Below are positions 26,752 through 34,029 of a stretch of DNA of 64,000 nt, piece after piece. The first letter of the stretch is position 1; the number at the start of each line of letters is the position of its first letter. The notes below the pieces were generated by a model. That model ran no database searches, had not been told where the DNA came from, and worked only from the letters and a program-made list of their open reading frames with translations. The position numbers and the translations under genes were made by a program. Origin of the DNA: JALYOC01 sp036675345 (GTDB taxonomy: Bacteria > Myxococcota > Myxococcia > Myxococcales > Myxococcaceae). Where the stretch lies: positions 372,001 to 436,000 of the forward strand of contig JAKFFE010000017.1 in the NCBI GenBank assembly GCA_036675345.1, given 5' to 3'.

Positions 26752-27464
26752 GCCCCCGCCATCCTTCCGACCTCGCGCTGGAACAGCAGCGGGTGACGCC
26801 CTCCGACGCGCTCTCCCGACATCTCCTCGACTGCGCCGATTGCCAGCGGCGGCAACAAGCACTGGACGCGCAGGAGACCGAGTTTCGCGCCCGGGTGTTC
26901 CCGCGCACGGTGGACGCGGTGGGCGCCGGAGGAGAGCGCCGGCCCCTGTTCCGGCTTCCTCGCTTGCCGCTGGCGATCGGGATGGCCGCCGCGGTGGTGG
27001 TGGCTGTCCTGCTGGTCCGTCCCAATCCTCCCGCCGACTACCTGGGCATCAAGGGCGCCCTGGCGCTGACCGTGTACCGGCTGGGCCCCCCACAGGAGCT
27101 GCTGACCGAGGGCGCCACCGTCCCCGCCGGAGCGGTGCTTGCCTTCCGGATCCAGTCCGCGGAGCCCTGCGCGCTGACCTTGGTCTCCCTGGACCCGGAG
27201 CTCTCGGTGCTGGTGCCCGCGCCGGACCAGGCTCCCTTGCGGATCGAGGGCGACGTGCGGCTGGACACCGGCGCCCAGCTGGACGGCGTTCCGGGACCGG
27301 AGCGGTTCGTCGCCCTCTGCGCCCGCGACGCCGCGGCTCTTCCCCAGGCGATCCAGGAGTTGCGGGAGGCGCTGAAGGCCTCGTCGGTGCGGGCGCTGAA
27401 GACCCTGCCCGGCTTGCCTCCGGGGGTGGATCACGCGACCCTGCTGTTGGAGAAGTCCCCATGA
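26748..27464 (+). CDS. zinc-finger anti-sigma factor with DUF4384-like periplasmic domain
   Basis: 238 residues. The cytoplasmic N-terminus has the zf-HC2 signature His-x3-Cys-x2-Cys (HLLDCADC, residues 25-32) that binds the ECF factor. One membrane segment near residues 75-92 (LAIGMAAAVVVAVLLV) follows. The periplasmic part (about 100-220) has a beta pattern and GVPGPERFVAL, like DUF4384 domains often linked to caspase-like proteins. It overlaps the sigma gene upstream and the caspase gene downstream by 4 bp, so three proteins are made together. Confidence 0.8.
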   Translation: MSPRHPSDLALEQQRVTPSDALSRHLLDCADCQRRQQALDAQETEFRARVFPRTVDAVGAGGERRPLFRLPRLPLAIGMAAAVVVAVLLVRPNPPADYLGIKGALALTVYRLGPPQELLTEGATVPAGAVLAFRIQSAEPCALTLVSLDPELSVLVPAPDQAPLRIEGDVRLDTGAQLDGVPGPERFVALCARDAAALPQAIQELREALKASSVRALKTLPGLPPGVDHATLLLEKSP

Positions 27465-28957
27465 GCCGCGCCCTGCTTGCCGTGCTGTGCTTCGCCCTCT
27501 GCGCCCCGGCCTGGGCCGTGGAGCGCTTCGCGGTGGTGGTGGGAAACAACCGCGGCGGCGAGGGCCGATCGCCGCTCTGGTACGCCGAGCGGGACGCGGA
27601 GCGGATGTCCCGGGCGTTGACCGAGCTGGGCGACTTCCCCCAGGGCAACGTCCGGTTGATCCGGAGCTCGAGCGCCGATCAGGTCCGCGCCGGAGTGCGG
27701 GAGCTGGAGGTCGCGATCGGCCAGGCCCGCCTCAACGGTGGCCGTGCAATGTTGGTGTTCTACTTCTCCGGCCACGCCGACGCGGACGCGCTGGAGCTGG
27801 GCGCGGACCGGCTCCGCTACGCCGAGCTGCGCAAGCTGATCCAGGGCTCCAGCGCGGACATCAAGGTGGCGGTGGTGGACGCCTGTCAGGCCGGCGGCCT
27901 CACCCAGGTGAAGGGGGCGCGGGCGGTCCCGCTCTCCCGCTGGGAGCTACCCGCCGCAGACTCGGTGGAGGGCGTGGCCTTCATCGCCTCCACCGCGGTC
28001 GGCGAGCTGGCACAGGAGTCGGCGTTCCTGGGCGGCAGCTTCTTTAGCCACCACCTGGAGATGGCGCTGCGCGGCGGCGGAGACACGGACGGAGATGGTC
28101 AGGTGACGCTCTCCGAGGCGTTCCGCTATGCGTCCAACCGCACCGTCTCCGGCACCGCCGCCACCCGGGTGGGGGCGCAGCATCCGACCTACGAGGTGCG
28201 GATGAGCGGCCGGGGCGACGTGGTGCTCACCGAGCTGCGCCGCGGCGAAGCCCGGCTGCTGCTGCCCGGGGGCGCCGACGCGGTGTACGTCCTCCGCGGT
28301 CCCGCCGGAATGGTGGCCGAGGTCCCCGGCGCGGCGCGAGAGCTGAGCCTGGCGCTCCCCGCGGGTGAGTACCAGGTCGACCGGCGCACCGGAGACACCC
28401 TGGCCTCGGCCACGGTCCGGCTGCTGGCGGGCCAGGTCCATCCCCTCCCCGCGCTGGGGGGCAGGCCGCTGCAGCTGGCCTCCCGCAAGGGCGGCGGCGT
28501 CCCCGCCGAGGTGTTCCTGGGCGGCGTGCTGGCGCGCGAGGCGATCAACCAGCAGGGGGCGCTGGGTGGAGGCCGACTGGGGCTGCGCACCCGCCTGGCA
28601 GGGCTGGCCTGGCAGCTGCGCCTGGACCTGGTGGGCACCGGCGCGCCGACCTATTCGTATCGAGAGCTGGGCGCGTCCCTCGCGGCGCTGTGGCCAGTGC
28701 TGGACCTCTCCTGGCTGCGGTTGGAGGCCGGTCCGGAGCTGGGGGGACGCTGGGCCTCGCAGAGCCTCTCGCTGACCCAGCACGATGCGGGTCAGCTGGT
28801 GCTAGGTGGGCTGCTCTCGGTGTCCGCCCCGCTGGGGCCGGTGCGGGTCGGCCTCCAGGGCGGCGCCGGCGGCCAGCTGTTCATCCTAGAGGGACAGCCG
28901 GCGCTCCGGCCCGACCTCCACGCCAGCGCGGTGCTCTCCTATGCCTTCTCGTTCTAG
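27461..28957 (+). CDS. secreted caspase-like peptidase (C14) with C-terminal barrel-like domain
   Basis: 498 residues. Signal peptide MSRALLAVLCFALCAPAWA. Caspase-like domain about 20-255, with catalytic His105 in FYFSGHAD and Cys142 in VVDACQAGG. Residues about 260-345 are a beta-sandwich-like stretch. From about 350 to the end, alternating amphipathic strands close with SYAFSF, as in an outer-membrane barrel. So the protease would be held at the outer membrane and face the periplasm or outside. Translated with its sigma and anti-sigma genes; the next lipoprotein gene overlaps its end by 17 bp. Confidence 0.8.
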   Translation: MSRALLAVLCFALCAPAWAVERFAVVVGNNRGGEGRSPLWYAERDAERMSRALTELGDFPQGNVRLIRSSSADQVRAGVRELEVAIGQARLNGGRAMLVFYFSGHADADALELGADRLRYAELRKLIQGSSADIKVAVVDACQAGGLTQVKGARAVPLSRWELPAADSVEGVAFIASTAVGELAQESAFLGGSFFSHHLEMALRGGGDTDGDGQVTLSEAFRYASNRTVSGTAATRVGAQHPTYEVRMSGRGDVVLTELRRGEARLLLPGGADAVYVLRGPAGMVAEVPGAARELSLALPAGEYQVDRRTGDTLASATVRLLAGQVHPLPALGGRPLQLASRKGGGVPAEVFLGGVLAREAINQQGALGGGRLGLRTRLAGLAWQLRLDLVGTGAPTYSYRELGASLAALWPVLDLSWLRLEAGPELGGRWASQSLSLTQHDAGQLVLGGLLSVSAPLGPVRVGLQGGAGGQLFILEGQPALRPDLHASAVLSYAFSF

Positions 28958-29642
28958 CCGTCTGATCGCCGCCAGCGCGCTGGTCCTTCTTGCCTGCGGA
29001 GGGCTGATCGAGCTGGGTCCGCACAGCCAGGAGATCGGCCCCGATGGCGGGACGCTGCGACTGGGGCCGTCCGGGGTGACCCTGGTGATCCCCTCCGGAG
29101 CCCTGACCCAGTCGGTGGTGCTCTCGCTGGCGACCGTGGCTGCCCCGGTGGACGGGCTGGAGCGCACGATCGCCGTCCGGCCCGAGTCCGTGCAGTTCTC
29201 CTCCCCGGCCCAGCTTCGCTACGACCTGCAGCCGCAGACCCCGGAGCGGTGGAAGCTGCTCTCGGTGAGGGCGGACGGGGGCACCGCGCCGGTGGGCTCG
29301 CGGCGGCAGTGGGACGCGGGGGTCTACTTCGCCTCGGTAGACGAGGCGGGGACCTTCGCCCTGGCCGCCTCCAACGAGCTCTGTGACGACCAGCAGGACA
29401 ACGACGCCGACGGCCGGGTCGACTGTCTGGATCCCGCCTGCGAGAACGATCTGGCCTGTCAGCAGTGCCCGGGCGCTTCAAACGCCTGCGGAGGCGGCTC
29501 CCACTGCTGCCCGCTGACCCTCTCCTGTTCCCCCAACGGCTGCGACGACTGCTGCGTGGCGGCGACCGACGGCGGCCCCGATGAGGACGCCGGCACCGGC
29601 GACGGAGGCTCCGACGGTGGCAGCCCCGACGGCGGCGGGTAG
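28941..29642 (+). CDS. lipoprotein with ZU5-like domain and Cys-rich, Asp/Gly tail
   Basis: 233 residues. Lipobox LLACG near residue 19. Residues about 30-95 repeat the domain of the lipoprotein at 25318 (GPDGGTLRLGPSGVTLVIPSG, then ALTQSVVLSL and QLRYDLQP). A Ca-binding-like stretch DDQQDNDADGRVDCLDPAC follows, then a cysteine-rich region (about 170-205) and an Asp/Gly tail. It begins inside the caspase gene, so it is probably the last gene of that operon. Surface or periplasmic function unknown. Confidence 0.75.
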   Translation: MPSRSSRLIAASALVLLACGGLIELGPHSQEIGPDGGTLRLGPSGVTLVIPSGALTQSVVLSLATVAAPVDGLERTIAVRPESVQFSSPAQLRYDLQPQTPERWKLLSVRADGGTAPVGSRRQWDAGVYFASVDEAGTFALAASNELCDDQQDNDADGRVDCLDPACENDLACQQCPGASNACGGGSHCCPLTLSCSPNGCDDCCVAATDGGPDEDAGTGDGGSDGGSPDGGG

Positions 29643-29754
29643 CCCGGTCGGTCGAGGGGCATTCAGCACCCCCCCCGTCAGGAGCCCGTTCCACATCTCT
29701 CCAGCCTACAGTCTGCGTGCTATCTCCACAGGACGCGGGCTTGAGGTGTGAACC

Positions 29755-30444
29755 ATGAGAATCATCCTCTTCGGCGCCACCGGGATGGTGGGCCAGGGCG
29801 TGCTGCGGGAGTGCCTGGGCGCGCCGGATGTGGAGCAGGTGCTGGTCGTGGGGCGCAGTCCGACCGGCGTCCAGCACCCGCGCCTCAAGGAGCGGATCCA
29901 CCAGGACTTCACCCAGTTCGCGTCGATCCGGGCCGAGCTGTCCGGCTACGACGCCTGCTTCTTCTGTCTGGGCGTCTCCTCGGCCGGGATGTCCGAGGCG
30001 GACTACACCCGCGTCACCTACGACTACACCCTGGCCGCCGCCCGGGTGCTGGCGGAGCAGAACCCGGGGATGACCTTCATCTACGTCTCCGGCACCGGCA
30101 CCGACAGCAGCGAGCAGGGCCGGTCGATGTGGGCCCGGGTCAAGGGACGGACCGAGAACGCCCTGCTCCAGCTGCCCTTCAAGGGCGCCTACATGTTCCG
30201 CCCCGGCTTCATCCAGCCGCTGGACGGGATTGTCTCCAAGACCCGGCTGTACCGGGTGATCTACTCGGTCGCCGCGCCCCTGTACCCGCTGTTGAGCCGG
30301 CTGGGCCCGGGGGTGATGACCAACACCGGGAAGGTCGGCCGGGCGATGCTCCAGGTGGCCCGGACCGGGGCGCCCCGGCGGGTGCTGGAGAACCGGGACA
30401 TCAACGCGCTGGCCGCTGCGGGACAGCGCCCCGCTTCCTCCTGA
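29755..30444 (+). CDS. NAD(P)-binding Rossmann-fold protein (epimerase-like)
   Basis: 229 residues. The N-terminal dinucleotide motif GATGMVGQG begins at residue 8. YVSGTGTDSSEQGRSMWARV has the Ser and Lys-type pattern of atypical SDR/NmrA-like proteins rather than the canonical YxxxK. Small proteins like this are often annotated as NAD-dependent epimerases, but no sugar pathway adjoins. Start at ATG 29755 with GAGGTGTGAACC upstream. Confidence 0.75.
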   Translation: MRIILFGATGMVGQGVLRECLGAPDVEQVLVVGRSPTGVQHPRLKERIHQDFTQFASIRAELSGYDACFFCLGVSSAGMSEADYTRVTYDYTLAAARVLAEQNPGMTFIYVSGTGTDSSEQGRSMWARVKGRTENALLQLPFKGAYMFRPGFIQPLDGIVSKTRLYRVIYSVAAPLYPLLSRLGPGVMTNTGKVGRAMLQVARTGAPRRVLENRDINALAAAGQRPASS

Positions 30445-30492
30445 CCACGGGCGGCGTGCACCCGGCCGCGCCTGTGCTAAGCGTCCCCCACC

Positions 30493-30909
30493 TTGCTGTC
30501 CACCGTCGAAAAGGTGCTGTTCCTCAAGTCCATCGACCTGTTCTCGCAGATCCCTGGCGAGGACCTGGCCCAGGTCGCGATCATCGCCACCGAGGAGACC
30601 CGGGAACAGGGTGAGGAAATCTTCGCCGCGGGTGAGGACGGAGATGCCCTCTACCTGGTGCTGGACGGCAAGGTCCGCGTCCACCGCGAGGACCGGGTGA
30701 TCGCAGAGCTGGGCGAGCGCGAGTGCTTCGGAGAGATGGCGATCCTGGATGCCTCCCCCCGCTCTGCCTCGGTGACCTCCCTGGAGGAGAGCCATCTGTT
30801 GAAGATCTCCCGGGAAGATTTTCAGGAGATCCTCACCGAGAAGCCGGAGATCGCGATGGGGATCATCAAGGTCCTCACCGGACGACTGCGGAACGCCATC
30901 CACAAGTAG
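30493..30909 (+). CDS. cyclic-nucleotide-binding domain protein
   Basis: 138 residues, a single cNMP-binding beta-roll with no DNA-binding domain. Motifs GEEIFAAGEDGDALYLVLDG and GECFGEMAILDASPRSASV (read without the Glu-Arg before ECFGEM) fit the phosphate-binding cassette, including the family's Arg in PRSASV. It begins at TTG 30493; GTG 30514 is an alternative. No Shine-Dalgarno sequence is apparent. Its role as a cAMP or cGMP reader is inferred from the domain. Confidence 0.8.
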   Translation: MLSTVEKVLFLKSIDLFSQIPGEDLAQVAIIATEETREQGEEIFAAGEDGDALYLVLDGKVRVHREDRVIAELGERECFGEMAILDASPRSASVTSLEESHLLKISREDFQEILTEKPEIAMGIIKVLTGRLRNAIHK

Positions 30910-30932
30910 CCTCCTCCTTCCCCGGGGTCGTC

Positions 30933-30948
30933 CGGCAGGACACTTGCT
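30933..30948 (+). promoter_or_regulatory. sigma-54-like promoter candidate
   Basis: CGGCAGGACACTTGCT has GGCA and TTGCT at exact sigma-54 spacing, with mismatches at the first T and at the pyrimidine after GGCA. It lies about 50 bp before the CBS-like gene. Confidence 0.4.
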
Positions 30949-31000
30949 AGGGGAGAGCCCGGCACCGAATGGGGGTGCCGTGGGAGGGGTGGCGTTGCGG

Positions 31001-31258
31001 ATGGGGCAGGAAGTGGTGGAGGAGCTGGTCTCGCAAGCGGTGACCTTGTTCGTGGAGGACACCGTGTTCACCGGGCTGGGGGTGATGCAGCAGCATCGCC
31101 TGGGCCGGGTGGCGGTGGTCCACGCGGGCAGCGGCGAGCTGATGGGCGAGATCTCGGTGGAACAACTTTACCGTGCGTGGGCAACCGACCCCTTCATGAC
31201 GGTCGGTCAGGTGCTCACCGGCACGCATCGCTACGCGTCGCACCAGGCAGTGGCTTAA
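31001..31258 (+). CDS. small CBS-like domain protein
   Basis: 85 residues from ATG 31001; TTG 30995, closer to GGAGGGG at 30983-30989, is an alternative. The sequence LFVEDTVFTGLGVMQQHRLG followed by VVHAGSGELMGEISVEQL has the beta-alpha pattern of a single CBS motif, ending TVGQVLTG. A lone CBS motif would need to dimerise to bind nucleotide. Weakly supported as a gene; a sigma-54-like site upstream and a hairpin downstream add some support. Confidence 0.5.
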   Translation: MGQEVVEELVSQAVTLFVEDTVFTGLGVMQQHRLGRVAVVHAGSGELMGEISVEQLYRAWATDPFMTVGQVLTGTHRYASHQAVA

Positions 31259-31267
31259 GCGGCCCGA

Positions 31268-31328
31268 AAAAAGGGGACAGGCTACATTTCCGACGCACTG
31301 CGTTGGAAATGTAGCCTGTCCCCTTTTT
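31268..31328. repeat. 61-bp near-perfect palindrome (REP/MITE-like or bidirectional terminator)
   Basis: The arms 31268-31291 and 31305-31328 are perfect 24-bp reverse complements, running from A5 through GGGGACAGGCTACATTTCC to its complement and T5. Inside, ACGCA and TGCGT (31293-31297, 31299-31303) also pair, leaving only one mismatch (31292/31304) and one unpaired base. A5 and T5 at the ends suit a terminator on either strand. The AAAAGGGGACAGG motif resembles repeats seen near REP-associated transposases in other genomes. Confidence 0.85.
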
Positions 31329-31401
31329 CCGTTCTGGGTCGGGCCGAAGGGGCGCTGTTTCCTGATAGACACCGCCCGCGTCCCACCCAGGAGCCCTCAG
31401 A

Positions 31402-33861
31402 GTGTCGCTACCGGTTGTCGATGATCGCGTCCCCGTCGCTGGGTCTCACAGCGTCCATCAGCCCTACATCCCCGCCACCCAGTCCCCGCGAGAGTTGACG
31501 ATCCGCGGACTGGTGCTCGGCTCGGTGCTGGGCATCGTCTTCGCCGCCTCCTCGGTCTACCTGGCGGTGAAGGTGGGAATGACCGTGTCCGCGTCGATCC
31601 CGATCGCGGTGCTGTCGATCGCGGTGTTCCGGGCGCTGGGCAACTCCAGCATCCTGGAGAACACCATCGTCCAGACCACCGGGTCCGCCGGTGAGTCGCT
31701 GGCCTTCGGGATCGCGGTCGCCCTCCCCGCCCTGCTCTTCCTGGGCTACGACATCGACCTCACCCACTCCTTCCTGCTGGCCGGCCTGGGCGGCGTGCTG
31801 GGGGTGCTGATGATGATCCCGCTGCGCTTCGGGCTGATCGTCCAGGAGCACGGCAAGCTGGCCTACCCGGAGGGCACCGCCTGCGCGGAGGTGCTGATCG
31901 CCGGGGAGCAGGGCGGCACCAACGCCAAGACGGTGGTCGCCGGCTTCGTCACCGGCCTGGTCTACAAGTTCGCCTACCAGGGCCTGAAGCTGTGGCGGGA
32001 GGCCGCGGAGGTGACCCTGGGTGGGGTGACCAAGACCGCCGCCGGAATCAAGAAGTGGGGCTACGCCGGCGCGTCCGCCTCGATCGAGGTCAGCCCGGAG
32101 CTGCTGGGCGTGGGCTACATCATCGGGCCGAAGATCGCCGGGGTGACCTTCGCCGGTGGCGTGCTCTCCTACCTGGTGCTGATCCCGATCATCACCTTCT
32201 TCGGCGCCCACCTGGACACCCCGCTGCTCTCGCCGGACGGGACGCTGATCCGGGACATGTCCCCCGGCGCCATCCGCAACAACTACGTGCTGTACATTGG
32301 CGCCGGCGCGGTGGCCACCGGCGGACTGGTCAGCCTGCTGCGCTCCTTCCCCACCATCCTCAACGCCTTTAGCCGCGGCATCCAGACGTTCCTCGACTCG
32401 CGCAAGGGCAACCAGCCGGAGGCGATCCGCACCGAGCAGGACATGCCGATCACCGTGGTGCTGGTGGGCGTGGTGGGGCTGATCCTGGCGATCTGGCTGC
32501 TGCCGCCGCTGCACGTGAACTTCCTGGCCGCGCTGCTGATCATCGTCTTTGGCTTCTTCTTCGTGACCGTCAGCTCGCGGATCACCGGTGAGATCGGCTC
32601 CTCCTCCAACCCGATCTCCGGGATGGTGGTGGCCACCTTGCTGATCACCTGTCTGGTGTTCCTGCTGCTGGGCTGGACCTCTCCGGCGGACCGGTTCATG
32701 GCCCTGTCCACCGCGGCGATCGTCGGCATCGCCGCCTCCAACGGCGGCACCACTGCCCAGGACCTGAAGACCGCGTACCTGGTGGGTGGGACGCCCAAGC
32801 GGCAGCAGCTGGCGCTGTTCGTGGGCGTGCTCACCAGCGCGCTGTTCATCGGCCTGACCCTGACCACCCTCAACAACGGCGCCACGGTGATCGTCCCCGA
32901 GGCCCACCCCGGGGTGACCCCCACCGAGCTGTCCACCGAAGGTCGGACCCAGAAGGTTTTCGCCTTCGCACCCGACTCCGCCAAGCTGGCCGCCCAGGGG
33001 TTGGACCTGGCCGGGCTGCGCCGCGGGGCCTGGGGCGCCGGCTACGAGCTGCGCGACGAGGGCGGGGCCCTGTCCCTGCGCACCTTCACCGAGGATCTGG
33101 ACATCAACGCCGCCACCGTGACCGGCAGCGGCGGCCCGGTGAAGCTCACCGAGCTGGGCACGGTGACGCCGGGCGAGTCCCTGGCGTTCCGTTACGCCTA
33201 CGTCCGGGACACGGCCACCGCCCCCACCGGCAAGTACCTGGCGGATGGCAGCGGCGCCCTCCAGTACCTGGTGGACCCGGGCATCGGCGGCCGGATCACC
33301 GAGTACGAGGGCCGCAAGTACACCCGCTACGACGCCCCCAAGGCCCGGCTGTTCTCCCTGATCATCGACGGGATCCTGACCCAGAAGCTGCCCTGGGATC
33401 TGGTGCTGCTGGGGGTGTTCATCGCCCTGATGCTGGAGCTGTGCGGCGTCTCCTCGCTTCCGTTCGCGGTCGGGGTGTACCTGCCCATCGCCACCTCGGC
33501 GCCGATCTTCGTCGGCGGGATGGTGCGCTACTTCGTGGACCGGCTGCGCGGCAAGGGCAAGACCGACGCCGAGTCGGACTTCTCGCCGGGCGTGCTGCTC
33601 TCCTCCGGCTACATCGCCGGCGGGGCGATCGCCGGGGTGGTGGTGGCGTTCTTGATGATCCCCAAGGACGGGGCCCTCCTCAAGGCGCTGAACCTCCCCG
33701 AGCACGTGGGCGGGATCTTCCGCATCCTCGGCGAGCACGAGGCCCACAGCCCGCTGTGGTCCAACCTGTTCGCGCTGCTGGTGTTCAGCGGGCTGGTGGC
33801 CTTCCTGCTGCGCACCGGGCTCAAGGGCGAAAGCGCCGCCACCGCTCCGGGCAAGAAGTAG
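31402..33861 (+). CDS. OPT-family oligopeptide transporter
   Basis: 819 residues. Many membrane segments and the family motif SSVYLAVKVGMTVSASIPIA near the start; GTACAEVLIAGEQGG and SSNPISGMVVATLL are also typical. OPT proteins move small peptides or metal chelates with protons across the inner membrane. Unusually, residues about 495-648 form a hydrophilic insertion (TEGRTQKVFAFAPDSAKLA onward) between membrane segments; most bacterial OPT proteins lack it. GTG 31402 has AGGAG nine bases upstream. A hairpin terminator candidate follows. Confidence 0.88.
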   Translation: MSLPVVDDRVPVAGSHSVHQPYIPATQSPRELTIRGLVLGSVLGIVFAASSVYLAVKVGMTVSASIPIAVLSIAVFRALGNSSILENTIVQTTGSAGESLAFGIAVALPALLFLGYDIDLTHSFLLAGLGGVLGVLMMIPLRFGLIVQEHGKLAYPEGTACAEVLIAGEQGGTNAKTVVAGFVTGLVYKFAYQGLKLWREAAEVTLGGVTKTAAGIKKWGYAGASASIEVSPELLGVGYIIGPKIAGVTFAGGVLSYLVLIPIITFFGAHLDTPLLSPDGTLIRDMSPGAIRNNYVLYIGAGAVATGGLVSLLRSFPTILNAFSRGIQTFLDSRKGNQPEAIRTEQDMPITVVLVGVVGLILAIWLLPPLHVNFLAALLIIVFGFFFVTVSSRITGEIGSSSNPISGMVVATLLITCLVFLLLGWTSPADRFMALSTAAIVGIAASNGGTTAQDLKTAYLVGGTPKRQQLALFVGVLTSALFIGLTLTTLNNGATVIVPEAHPGVTPTELSTEGRTQKVFAFAPDSAKLAAQGLDLAGLRRGAWGAGYELRDEGGALSLRTFTEDLDINAATVTGSGGPVKLTELGTVTPGESLAFRYAYVRDTATAPTGKYLADGSGALQYLVDPGIGGRITEYEGRKYTRYDAPKARLFSLIIDGILTQKLPWDLVLLGVFIALMLELCGVSSLPFAVGVYLPIATSAPIFVGGMVRYFVDRLRGKGKTDAESDFSPGVLLSSGYIAGGAIAGVVVAFLMIPKDGALLKALNLPEHVGGIFRILGEHEAHSPLWSNLFALLVFSGLVAFLLRTGLKGESAATAPGKK

Positions 33862-33884
33862 CCAAGGTTCCCAGGCAGTGATCC

Positions 33885-33914
33885 GCGGCGTCCGGGGGGA
33901 ACTCCGGGCGCCGC
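33885..33914 (+). terminator. hairpin after the OPT gene
   Basis: An 11-bp stem (33885-33895 with 33904-33914, one G-T pair) and 8-base loop begins 24 bases past the OPT stop. Only a short pyrimidine stretch follows, so termination efficiency is uncertain. Confidence 0.5.
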
Positions 33915-34029
33915 TTCTGCGTTCAGCCTCGGTGTACGCAAGCGTCCAGGCAGGCCCCCCTCCTCCGGCAAGGTCGACAGGGGGCGTGAAAGGCCCGACC
34001 GAAGGGAGCTAAGCTAGCGCCCCAGGATC

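Noticed and set aside
31408..33747. A 779-codon minus-strand frame opposite the OPT gene
   Set aside because: Low-complexity His/Gln/Gly-rich product typical of antisense frames; the OPT gene explains the region.
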